Source: Psychrosphaera sp. B3R10 (GTDB lineage Bacteria; Pseudomonadota; Gammaproteobacteria; Enterobacterales; Alteromonadaceae). Taken from it: DNA of 64,000 nt. Shown one piece after another: positions 31,101 through 37,669 of the stretch. Within the stretch, counting starts at the first letter, position 1. Every line of letters begins with the position of its first letter. A program made the position numbers and the translations under genes. The DNA lies in the NCBI RefSeq assembly GCF_018861025.1, contig NZ_JAHKQH010000009.1:1-64000 (forward strand), written 5' to 3'. The notes under the pieces were generated by a model. That model was not told the origin of the DNA and made no database searches. It saw only the letters and a list, made by a program, of their open reading frames with translations.

Positions 31101-31134
31101 AACTTAGCCAAATTATCGATTTTATGGTTTTCAT
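25156..31134 (-). CDS. Giant cadherin-repeat surface protein with N-terminal cytochrome c domain
   Basis: I start it at ATG 31134 because a signal peptide (IIWLSCIFIAICFSSSSEA) follows and the longer frame would run into the cyclase gene; it then has ~1992 residues. Order: a small cytochrome c domain (CASCH at 48-52, possible Met ligand in GFMPYSDADL); a fibronectin-like domain; about 12 cadherin/He_PIG-type repeats of ~90-105 residues (each TEDxxYxY...GMxI...GxIxWTP...VxDG...VNDAP); a thrombospondin-type-3/Ca-binding segment (DGDGD, DDDGDGLSD); a HYR-like domain; a Calx-beta domain (GEDQAVEVTLRL); another DSDGDG segment; and a C-terminal GGSS-hydrophobic-TRRK tail resembling GlyGly-CTERM sorting signals. 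Calcium-dependent, surface-displayed and heme-bearing is the inference. Confidence 0.85.
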   Translation of the reverse strand: MKTIKSIIWLSCIFIAICFSSSSEAKVTYLGDNGVYEKIYLSNSVTACASCHYSGSSSYTDLSTYSKFKTHGSTSSSYIATGFMPYSDADLNTNEKNLISQWVADGSVYAEAPTVAVVTDIVSSKTSATLYASIDPNGFKPSAYVFNYSTVNGSWTNSVVSTSSQESAVGTGGGGVNSGYYSVKQVSTSLSGLSCGTTYYWRLYATNAYGTNYSSTDNFTTSACNYGPTISTTTLNNATEQTLFQQTISATDAESDTIQYALNTAPTGMTIGSLNGLISWTPTEEQSGNSYTVTVTATDSTADINATAQKSYTIEAFEVNDAPQITSTPVIVATEDSVYTYNPVVVDDDDSAFTFSLLSKPVGMSINASNGEITWTPVNGQTTSGSVIIKVSDNDATNEGTTTQTFSISVTAVNDSPTLTTTAVTTATEDQSYVYNVGATDEEGDTLGYELTTAPTGMVIGSSTGEINWTPEASAIGDNAVVVAISDGNSSISHNFTVTVTAVNDTPIITSVAVTNGAESVVYQYTVVATDEENDSLTFSLTTAPSGMSINETNGLITWTPAAAAASYAENVVVEVSDGNSSESQSFTINVIADDDAPFISSTAVTTATENTLYQYQLSVVDSDDTSGGANHVYTLLQAPEGMIVDTSGLISWTPSDEQTGNFDVQVRVRDGADNDIQQDIQSYSITVAAVNDAPIITSSPSTSAVRFVEYTYQVVATDVDDDVSELTFALTSTQDNMTLSASGLLTWTPGSEDLSSGDITIAVTDGGEDGAVAVEQTFVITVSVFNFPPEITSEPVLTATEDVLYEYQVVVEDIDDENNGTDINFELTNAPDGMSVTSTGLIQWTPLEGVELASAILLTVTDGGENDSQAATQAFDIVVTQINDAPTITSTPTLAVLEGQQWLYQLTIVDTDDDVTQDASALTTTVVSTLGNALNVTDSGALSWTPQEGDLSSGEIIITVTDGGEDGATSAVQTFTVSVTSVNQGPEVAAVTSLNATEDLPYQYTLEVTDPDDQNDGQDITYQLISGPIGMTVSATGVIDWTPAEGQLTSGDVIIQVADGGEDGAEAASVMFVITVTAVNDAPVFDSSPITEATEGQLYTYQVTATDVDNDNDALIFSLLQGPTDMTIVNGELNWTPGNNATNADIVVVVSDGELTVQQSFSIIVTLVNDAPSFDSQPITLAVEDTLYTYDIITSDIDSENLTLLLLSGPNGMTLVDNQLSWTPTEGVVTGSVNLSLSDGLITELQSFDIAVTAVNDAPEVSAFEPQQITELQSIAIQAISTDVDSTEVAWSLSGAPLGMSISANGLISWQAPQFSAGQYTVDVVADDGGDTNHLGQQTLVVSVLLLDGDGDLVADYADNCPLVGNTAQLDTDMNGAGDVCDSDDDGDGLSDEIELAFGLNPLDKDDALTDLDGDGLSNLDEYLLCQSEGDTSCSTFNRDNVPPVITVENDAITVVSTGLLTAVDFTGNATANDLVSGNVDATLSNVGPYRPGRYDLVWQARDAEGNVATTTQRLDVLPLISVNGTRVIGEDQAVEVTLRLNGSAPEYPVTVGFEVSGTASSEDMDLVNGSVVIEQGQEGKIMFSTFADTLVEEDESVLIQLTSVDGFARLNAIANQQKQTLMIVDRNVAPELKLVARQNAQVAASIYQDQGLVTVTASSFDANNDQITLAISMTNGVTFDAISDNEITFDPTLLDTAFVRVTATADDGQQVTTLTKRLDIVAAAPTLSASNDSDGDGITDADEGFGDSDGDKVPDYLDSIDEPSLIATSIGGDQLIATDGGLQLSLGELAAADLSGGALINQQNIVNDAGEQVADDGFSVIGGLYDFEVSGLNDAIRQARVVIPLSQSIPLNATYRKFDGSQWLDFVADANNAIASAKTIAGICPDPEDDVYTAGLTSFDNCIRLTLSDGGPNDADGVVNGVIVDPGGVAITTTELTVSFDTPVLEKPTEQPEGGSSMNMLWLLFATFLVGTRRKLTMATCRELKKEMSK

Positions 31135-31223
31135 AACGTTACTCGTATTTTTATTATTTGAGAGATTAGCCCAGTCACACATGGTGAATGAAAATGGCCT
31201 AAACGTTTTATATTTGTCTGTAA

Positions 31224-33422
31224 CTATTTGCTGGTATGCACAAACACGCCATCCCAACCATCACCCGGTGGGTACTGCTGGAAGTGACGGATGCGGTCTT
31301 CGTACATGGTCAACAATATTTCATTAATACTATTTTCTTGCTTGAAGCGTTTTATAAAGTCTAACGCAACTGTCCAATTTTGCTGTTTATATGCGTCTAA
31401 AAATTGTGCAAAGTTTGAATTTAGCTCAGGTTCAATTTCTTTGTCGATGTGGAAAATCGCCACAGGTTCGTTTTTACCCTTCACTTTTACAAAATCGACT
31501 TGCCTCAATGAAAATTCATTCTCCGCGAGATGCTGGGCTGTTTTAGGTCCAACAAGACAGAATACGCCGTACTGTTTCGTTAAAGCCTCTAGCCTTGAAC
31601 CAAGGTTGACCGAGTCGCCCATGACGGTATATGCCATCCTAAACTCTGATCCCATGTTGCCCACAAACATAGTATCGGTATTTAGGCCGATCCCTATTTT
31701 GATTTCAGGCCAACCACGCGCGGTAAAGTCGACATTGAGTTTGGTTAACTCGTCGGCCATATCCATAGCCGCTCGCGCTGCTAAGAGGGCATGTTCCTCG
31801 GTATCAATCGGTGCGCCCCAAAAGGCCATTATCGCATCGCCCATGTACTTATCGATAGTGCCATTATGGCGGTGAATAACGGTAGTCATTGCGGTTAGAT
31901 ATTGGTTCATTAGATCGGATAGTTCGTCCGGAGAGAGGCTTTCAGAAATTGTGGTAAAACTTCGGATGTCAGAGAACAAAACAGTAAGTTCTTTATTGGT
32001 ATTTTCCAAATGGTATTTCTCAGGTTCTCGGCTCATTTGAGCAACCAACTCTGGCGGCACGTACTGCCCGAACATCTTCACGATAGACAACTTTTGTCGT
32101 GCTTCGGTCATCATATTGATCACGGTTAACGTGACAAACAATACAATTGTTAGCAATAAGCTCGACGCTAATGGCATAACAAAACCTTTGTTCCAAAACA
32201 CTTGGCTTAACACTAATAATCCGACGATAAGTACTAAGACAGAAACAATTTGCCAACGCGGATCTCGAAGTGAAATGATGAGCAATAACAGCACGGTACA
32301 GGAAATAATACTGGTGATTTCAAACGATAACGCAAATTCTGGCACTTGCATTACTCTATCTTCAATAATGCCGGAAACGATGTTCGCGTGAACTTCAACA
32401 CCTGGGTAGGTATTGGCAAATGGGGTGGTTCGCAAATCCAGTAACCCGGCGGCGTCAGTACCAAGGAGCACGACCTTGCCTTTTAACGTTTCAAGATCAG
32501 CTGTTTGTTGAATGATATCGATAACAGAAAAGTAAGGAAAACTGTGTTCGTAACCACGATAAGGCACTAATATTTCACCGTTTTCAGCCACGGGTACAAT
32601 CCGATCACCTAGTCGTACCGACTTCACAAAAGAACGTTGTTCATACCGATCAAAATGAACGTCTATTTTATCCGCCCCTAATCCTAAACGAGCGAGCTCT
32701 AGTGCCAATGACGGGTACACATAACCTTGTATATGTTGCAATAAGGGAACTCGACGAAACACCCCATCGTCATCCAACAATGGATTATCAAAAAATCCGG
32801 CGTATGAAGCTTCTTCATGCAATAAAGGTAAATTGGCAACAAATGAATAGGCTTCAACTAATGAGTTGTTACGTTTAACTTCAGGTGTCAGGTCCATAAT
32901 AGGAAGCGGTAATCGATTTACATTGTCTTTTGGTGTTTGTTCAAATACAAACCCGGTTACGACATCTCGGCCCTTTAGGCTTGTGGCAAAGGCCAAGTCA
33001 AAATCCAGTTGCGGCTGCAATGCGTTATAAGCCATTTGAAAGGTCGAATTATCTTTTAAATCACTGTTGGCAAGTAACTGCAAAACTTCCTGTCCGGTAT
33101 TATCCGACGCTTCGGCAAACACCATATCAAATCCCAACGCCTTAATTTGATAATGGTCAAATAAGGTGTCGACCATTTGCGCCAATACATCCCTGCGCCA
33201 TGGCCATTGACCAAGCTCAGCTATGCTTTTTTCATCAATATTAGCGATGGCAACATGTTGGTCGGTGTCGTCGGTTAAATGGATTTTTAAACTGGTATCG
33301 TAAAGTGATTTTTCGATGGCGCTGATAAGCGGTATTTCAAAAGCAGTAAATGCATGACACAGCGTAACTAAGCATAACAGCAAAGTTATGCAGAGCCGGT
33401 CTGCTGAAATCCGCTTAAACAT
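31224..33422 (-). CDS. CHASE2 sensor class III adenylate/guanylate cyclase
   Basis: The 732-residue membrane enzyme has an N-terminal membrane segment, a large extracytoplasmic CHASE2 sensor (IANIDEKSIAELGQWPWRRD, LGFDMVFAE, GKVVLLGTDAAGL), then three membrane helices (~residues 345-430), then a class III cyclase domain. The cyclase shows metal-binding FSDIRSFT and KYMGDAIMAFWG, the MAYTVMGDSVNLGSRLE segment and KVKGK. It should make cyclic nucleotide in response to a periplasmic signal. FecR-type proteins are common partners of CHASE2 cyclases; one is encoded 30 nt upstream here. The giant heme protein lies 89 nt downstream. Confidence 0.93.
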   Translation of the reverse strand: MFKRISADRLCITLLLCLVTLCHAFTAFEIPLISAIEKSLYDTSLKIHLTDDTDQHVAIANIDEKSIAELGQWPWRRDVLAQMVDTLFDHYQIKALGFDMVFAEASDNTGQEVLQLLANSDLKDNSTFQMAYNALQPQLDFDLAFATSLKGRDVVTGFVFEQTPKDNVNRLPLPIMDLTPEVKRNNSLVEAYSFVANLPLLHEEASYAGFFDNPLLDDDGVFRRVPLLQHIQGYVYPSLALELARLGLGADKIDVHFDRYEQRSFVKSVRLGDRIVPVAENGEILVPYRGYEHSFPYFSVIDIIQQTADLETLKGKVVLLGTDAAGLLDLRTTPFANTYPGVEVHANIVSGIIEDRVMQVPEFALSFEITSIISCTVLLLLIISLRDPRWQIVSVLVLIVGLLVLSQVFWNKGFVMPLASSLLLTIVLFVTLTVINMMTEARQKLSIVKMFGQYVPPELVAQMSREPEKYHLENTNKELTVLFSDIRSFTTISESLSPDELSDLMNQYLTAMTTVIHRHNGTIDKYMGDAIMAFWGAPIDTEEHALLAARAAMDMADELTKLNVDFTARGWPEIKIGIGLNTDTMFVGNMGSEFRMAYTVMGDSVNLGSRLEALTKQYGVFCLVGPKTAQHLAENEFSLRQVDFVKVKGKNEPVAIFHIDKEIEPELNSNFAQFLDAYKQQNWTVALDFIKRFKQENSINEILLTMYEDRIRHFQQYPPGDGWDGVFVHTSK

Positions 33423-33452
33423 GAACTTTATATCTCATTCTTTAGCACCACT

Positions 33453-34184
33453 TTAATAACCCCGGCGCGGTGCGTTGTATTGCATCAAAGAAGAAAACGG
33501 AGGCGCGCGGCCCACTAAGGCTTCGATGATCATGAGTTCTTCATCAGTGTGGTTTTTCATTGGTGCAGCTTCAATCAAGCTACCGGCTTTGCCATCTTTT
33601 AAAATATATCGAGGTGCATCATGATGTGTTGTTGTCACTATCTCTGAGCTGCTCGGATCGGTCAAAGAAGCAATTTCAGTTTGACCATAACAGGTACATA
33701 CATAGCTGTGATCTTGGTGTGACTCAGAATAAACCCCGGTTCCTCGAATGCCTATTGTCGCCGTCGTGGTTTTGAGCTTTAAACTGCCTTCACCCTGCCC
33801 TCTTTTACCAAAGACCGACAACACTTTCCCTTTCGCTAGTTGCAAACCTGCTTCTAAGCTTGAGGTATTGTCGGTTAAAATCAGCTTACTGTTTTCTCGT
33901 AAAATATGTGCATCTTTACCAACCACAAATATGAGTTGACTGTTACTGTCAGTTTCAATGGTATCGTTGGCGGTAATAATGGATGAATCAGAAGCTTTTT
34001 TTCCGTTTATTTTTACTTTTCCCGACAAGGTAAAAATAGACTCACCGTCGTCCAGTTTGGTTGGGACTTTGCCTAGCGCATGCACTAGCGGCGCAAGTAA
34101 CGAACTGCCAGCAGTTAGGGAATAACCAGCGGCCATTAATGAATAACGAACAAATTCTCGGCGAGTAAAGGGTGACGATTTCAT
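33453..34184 (-). CDS. Tat-exported FecR domain protein
   Basis: The 243-residue protein begins with a twin-arginine signal (TRREFVRYSLMAAG) and a hydrophobic stretch to LVHA. It then has a FecR domain: DGESIFTLSGKVKINGK, SDTIETDSNSQLIFVVG-type and KLILTDNTS. FecR domains sense or bind in the periplasm. A CxC (YVCTCYG) and a late His pair (HHDAP) could bind metal. It is the first gene of the FecR-cyclase-giant protein-barrel-cytochrome operon. Tat export implies folding, or a cofactor, before translocation. Confidence 0.9.
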   Translation of the reverse strand: MKSSPFTRREFVRYSLMAAGYSLTAGSSLLAPLVHALGKVPTKLDDGESIFTLSGKVKINGKKASDSSIITANDTIETDSNSQLIFVVGKDAHILRENSKLILTDNTSSLEAGLQLAKGKVLSVFGKRGQGEGSLKLKTTTATIGIRGTGVYSESHQDHSYVCTCYGQTEIASLTDPSSSEIVTTTHHDAPRYILKDGKAGSLIEAAPMKNHTDEELMIIEALVGRAPPFSSLMQYNAPRRGY

Positions 34185-34214
34185 AACTACAACCTATTGA
34201 ACAAAAATAATGCA

Positions 34215-34256
34215 CTTATAGATACTATGAAGTAGTTGTAATTTGATTACAATCAA
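34215..34256 (-). promoter_or_regulatory. FNR-type box and -10 of the FecR-cyclase operon
   Basis: TTGAT-TACA-ATCAA (34243-34256) matches the FNR/EtrA consensus TTGAT-N4-ATCAA at every defined position. On the minus strand TATAAG lies at 34220-34215. If that hexamer is at -12 to -7, the box centre is exactly at -41.5, the class II activation position, and transcription would start near 34208, 24 nt upstream of the FecR ATG. A second, overlapping palindrome TTGTAAT-TTG-ATTACAA lies at 34236-34252. Confidence 0.75.
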
Positions 34257-34287
34257 TCAATTAATTTAATAAATGTGGTAGCAACAA

Positions 34288-34324
34288 CAAAAACGCCCGA
34301 GACATAATCTCGGGCGTTTTTTAA
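34288..34324. terminator. Terminator between the decarboxylase gene and the FecR operon
   Basis: AAAACGCCCGAGA (34290-34302) pairs with TCTCGGGCGTTTT (34308-34320), a 13-bp perfect stem with 5-nt loop. It ends the decarboxylase transcript on the minus strand. Confidence 0.92.
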
Positions 34325-34391
34325 AAATAAAGACTCTACTGACAAATCAAACGAACAACGACGCCAGTTTAATGTTTCTGCGCATTAAGAA

Positions 34392-35582
34392 CTAAGCACT
34401 AACAGCTGACTCAGAAAACGCATGTTCGTTTACAACCACCATTTCTGCGCGTTTAAAGAAGTTAAAATCGGTTGCCGTACAAGAGCAATAAGCTCCCATC
34501 ATAGTGCTCACTATCAAATCGCCATTGTTTAGTTTTGGCAACATGATGTTTTCCGAAATCACGTCGATACTGTCGCACGTAGGACCGGCTAACACAGCTG
34601 GGAATAATTCGTCAGACTGTTTAACGCTTGTTGTTTGGTATTTTGCTTCGTCAAACATCAAACCACTAAATGACCCGTAAATTCCGTCGTCTAAGTAATA
34701 CCAAGTTTTGCCGTTTCGCTCTGCTTGACCCATAACTGAAGCAATATTAGTTACCGCAGGGGCAACAATAAAACGTCCAGGTTCAGCAATCACACGAACT
34801 GTGTCTGGTAATTGCGCTAACGCATCACGAATTGGCGCACAAAAGATATTAATTGGTAGAACGTCCGCTGTGTATTGCACAGGGAAACCGCCGCCAATGT
34901 CCAACGTATTAAGGGCTGGTAAACCGGCTTCGGTAACTTGCTCAATAATGTCGGCGCAACGTGAGATTGCAGTCGCGTATTTGTCACCAGAACGTGTTTG
35001 CGAACCAACATGGAACGACAACCCTTTTACACGAATGCCCAAGTTGTGCGCGTGATTAATCAACGCAACAGCGTGTTCTGGTTTACAACCAAACTTTTTC
35101 GACAAGTCGGCTAAAACATCGGCGTTAGGAAAGCTCACACGAACCAGTAACTCAACGTCGTCTTTGAAGGCCACAAACTTGTCGATTTCGTTAATGTTGT
35201 CTACCACAAATACACAACAACCGTATTCAAGCGCATATTGAATGTCGCTTACACGTTTGATCGGGTGAGTCTGAATCGTGCGATCGCTTGGTACACCTAC
35301 TGAATTAACTAAGTCAACTTCGCCGTTTGTCGCCAGATCAAAATATGCACCTTCCGCTAACAATGCTGACACTACAGCAGGATGAGGCAAAGGTTTTAAT
35401 GCGTAATGTAAATCTACGTTTGGCAACGCTTGTTGCAAAGATCGGTATTGTTGACGCACGACATCACAGTCAAGCACCATTAACGGCGCGCCGTATTGGG
35501 CAACTAAAACTTCAGCAGAATCGACATGGTTAAATGACAAAGATTGAGCGTGAATAGGCGTAACAATTGGGTTGATAGACAT
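34392..35582 (-). CDS. Ornithine/lysine decarboxylase, alanine-racemase-fold (type III) PLP enzyme
   Basis: This cytoplasmic PLP enzyme makes putrescine (or cadaverine) for polyamines. The 396-residue protein shows the PLP lysine in YALKPLPHP (near 62), SFHVGSQTRSG, the Gly-rich phosphate loop LDIGGGFPV, EPGRFIV, and the catalytic Cys loop AGPTCDSID followed by GDLIVSTMMGAY. This is the eukaryotic-type ODC fold, not the large bacterial SpeC fold. Substrate (ornithine versus lysine) cannot be fixed from reading alone. It is a single gene with its own terminator. Confidence 0.9.
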   Translation of the reverse strand: MSINPIVTPIHAQSLSFNHVDSAEVLVAQYGAPLMVLDCDVVRQQYRSLQQALPNVDLHYALKPLPHPAVVSALLAEGAYFDLATNGEVDLVNSVGVPSDRTIQTHPIKRVSDIQYALEYGCCVFVVDNINEIDKFVAFKDDVELLVRVSFPNADVLADLSKKFGCKPEHAVALINHAHNLGIRVKGLSFHVGSQTRSGDKYATAISRCADIIEQVTEAGLPALNTLDIGGGFPVQYTADVLPINIFCAPIRDALAQLPDTVRVIAEPGRFIVAPAVTNIASVMGQAERNGKTWYYLDDGIYGSFSGLMFDEAKYQTTSVKQSDELFPAVLAGPTCDSIDVISENIMLPKLNNGDLIVSTMMGAYCSCTATDFNFFKRAEMVVVNEHAFSESAVSA

Positions 35583-36083
35583 AGTGTTCTTTTATTCTCC
35601 AGACGTCTTCAATAAAACAAATATATAAACCTCAAAAGTGAGGCGAGCGAGTCAAAACATAACTAAACATTCAAAGTCACTCTTGGATAGTTGCTCAACT
35701 GCCTGGCCGTGTTTTTCACGATGTACTTGGATTGGCTATCAACAAGAAGTGGCGGTATTTTAGGCAAAAAAACATTCAGTGCAATATTTTTTTTCATTAT
35801 TTTGAAATTAATTTCAACCTCATGTTTTTAATGGATTTTAATTTATTTTTAGTGACATATGATCGACAATAAAGACCACAAATTGAGTATTTCCCCTTCT
35901 GTTTATGCTGAGTTAGCGTTAAAAGGACAGTTGAAAATACGGATAAAAAGCGGATTTTTAACTGTAACTTTTCAGTAAAAATTTCGTCTTTCCAAACTAT
36001 CTTCAATTTGGGTCATTGCTGCTTGAGACAAACCGAATAAAACCAAGTATAATCGAGAAAATTTTGAACAAATGCGACCTAAC
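35583..36083. other. Gene-free divergent region upstream of the decarboxylase and yehS genes
   Basis: This ~500-bp AT-rich interval has no convincing gene. It must contain the divergent promoters. The frame at 35797-36006 (minus) has basic, low-complexity content and no domain. Confidence 0.5.
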
Positions 36084-36551
36084 ATGACCAATAACGACGC
36101 TCTTCGAAGACTTCGATTTACCCTTAGCTATGACAACGCTAAAATGCTTTCAATTTTTGACCACGTTGGTTACAAAGTTGAAAATGCTCAATTAACTAGC
36201 TGGTTAGCTAAAGACGAAGACGAGCGTTACAAAAGCTTGCCTGATGAAGCTTTTGCCAACTTCTTAAATGGTCTTATTATTGAACGACGTGGCAAGCGTG
36301 AAGGCCCATCACCGGCAGCAGAAACCACCTTGAATAACAACATTGTATTGCGCAAATTAAAAATCGCGTTTGATTTGCAATCTAAAGGCATGTTGGAAAT
36401 TTTAGAATTAGCGGACTTTCGATTCAGCGAACATGAACTAAGTGCACTGTTCCGTAAAGCAGGACATAAACACTTCCGTCCTTGTAAAGACCAAGTATTA
36501 CGTAACTTCCTAATGGGACTGCAGCTTAAGTTTGCGCCTAAAGAAGACTAA
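36084..36551 (+). CDS. yehS: DUF1456 family protein YehS
   Basis: The protein consists of two similar halves: NNDALRRLRFTLSYDN...FANFLNGLIIERRG and NNNIVLRKLKIAFDL...LRNFLMGLQLKF, the duplicated DUF1456 fold found in E. coli YehS (similar length ~156). I start at ATG 36084, which aligns with the family N-terminus; ATG 36072 is the alternative and neither has a strong ribosome site. Function is unknown. Confidence 0.88.
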   Translation: MTNNDALRRLRFTLSYDNAKMLSIFDHVGYKVENAQLTSWLAKDEDERYKSLPDEAFANFLNGLIIERRGKREGPSPAAETTLNNNIVLRKLKIAFDLQSKGMLEILELADFRFSEHELSALFRKAGHKHFRPCKDQVLRNFLMGLQLKFAPKED

Positions 36552-36580
36552 GTTAGGTAGACTCTACGTTATCAAATAAC

Positions 36581-36609
36581 TTATGCCGCGTTTATCGCGG
36601 CATTTTTGT
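36581..36609 (+). terminator. Terminator of yehS
   Basis: ATGCCGCG (36583-36590) pairs with CGCGGCAT (36596-36603), followed by TTTTTG. Confidence 0.9.
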
Positions 36610-36664
36610 GTCTGCTTTCCTATGTTTGCCAATTTACATAAAAAACCAAGCTAGAGTTCCTTTA

Positions 36665-37552
36665 TCAGGCACTTTGTTGTTTTGCTAGCGCCACAAATTC
36701 ATCGACAAATCGGCTTTGGGTTTCACCCTTTCTTACCGCAATAAAGGTCGACTTATGCAGGCCTGTTTTTCCTAACCGTAATGACATTATTTGATCTTTG
36801 TTTTCAGCTTTGGCCACCAGCCAATCGGGCAATACCGCAACCCCTCGATTTGACGCAACCAGTTGTAGGATCATTTCAGTGTTTTCTAATGTTTTATGTT
36901 GTTTCACTGTGCGTCCAGCCGGTAACAAAAACTGATTAAAGACATCCAATCGCGTGGTTTCTACCGGATACGTAAACAAAATTTGATCTTCGAGTTGTTC
37001 GGGCAAAATATGCTCTAACTCGGCAAAGGCATGTTGGTTACTGACCACTAAAACCTGTTCGTAGTCAAAAATTGGAATGTATTCTATCGCTCTATTCAAT
37101 AAAGGATCCGGCGTGATAAGCAAATCAATTTCATGAGCAAATAACGCGCCCATGCCACCAAATTGAAATTCGTTTTTTATATCCACATCGACGTCTTGGT
37201 ATTTGCTGAGATACGGTGATACCACTTGCAATAACCATTGAAAGCAGGGGTAACATTCAATGCCTAACTTTAACGAGCCAACAAAACCTTGCTTGAGTGC
37301 CTCAAGTTCAGACTCAAAACGCTCAAATTGCGGCAGTATTTTATTTGCCGCTTGTAAAACATGTGCACCGGCGTCGGTCAATAACAAGGTTCGCCCAGAC
37401 TTGCGCCAAAGTTGAACGCCTACCCGCTGTTCGAGCTTTTTAATCGCATGACTTAATGCCGATTGCGTTAAACATAAGTGTTCTGATGCCTTAGTCACTG
37501 TGCCGTAGTGGTCAATGGCGCGTACCATTTCGAGTTGATGTCGGTCTAACAT
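36665..37552 (-). CDS. metR: LysR-type methionine regulator MetR
   Basis: MetR is a LysR-type activator of metE with homocysteine as coinducer. Start 37552 (MLDRHQLEMVRAI) has a GGAAGA ribosome site and gives 295 residues; a frame extends further but is not LysR-like. The N-terminal winged helix-turn-helix (TVTKASEHLCLTQSALSHAIKKLEQRVG) is followed by an effector domain typical of MetR (LGIECYPCFQWLL, EIDLLITPDP). It is transcribed divergently from metE across a short region containing MetR-like boxes. Confidence 0.95.
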   Translation of the reverse strand: MLDRHQLEMVRAIDHYGTVTKASEHLCLTQSALSHAIKKLEQRVGVQLWRKSGRTLLLTDAGAHVLQAANKILPQFERFESELEALKQGFVGSLKLGIECYPCFQWLLQVVSPYLSKYQDVDVDIKNEFQFGGMGALFAHEIDLLITPDPLLNRAIEYIPIFDYEQVLVVSNQHAFAELEHILPEQLEDQILFTYPVETTRLDVFNQFLLPAGRTVKQHKTLENTEMILQLVASNRGVAVLPDWLVAKAENKDQIMSLRLGKTGLHKSTFIAVRKGETQSRFVDEFVALAKQQSA

Positions 37553-37574
37553 GATCTTCCATGCAATTATTTCA

Positions 37575-37601
37575 TGAGCCATTTTCATGTATTTATGAAA
37601 A
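37575..37601. promoter_or_regulatory. MetR binding region between metR and metE
   Basis: TGAG-CCATT-TTCA (37575-37587) matches the MetR consensus TGAA-N5-TTCA with one mismatch. It overlaps a perfect inverted repeat TTTTCAT-N6-ATGAAAA (37582-37601). The site lies 69-95 nt before the metE start. Confidence 0.65.
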
Positions 37602-37669
37602 TAAACCATTTTTATTAATAGAACAGTCACTCTACCATACTTCAAAATCATTTCAATTTAGAGGTATAG

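Noticed and set aside
31291-31875. 194-codon plus-strand open frame
   Set aside because: It lies fully antisense to the cyclase domain gene and has no recognisable motif; the cyclase frame is supported by catalytic residues.
35797-36006. 69-codon minus-strand frame upstream of the decarboxylase gene
   Set aside because: It has a low-complexity basic composition of AT-rich non-coding DNA and no recognisable domain.
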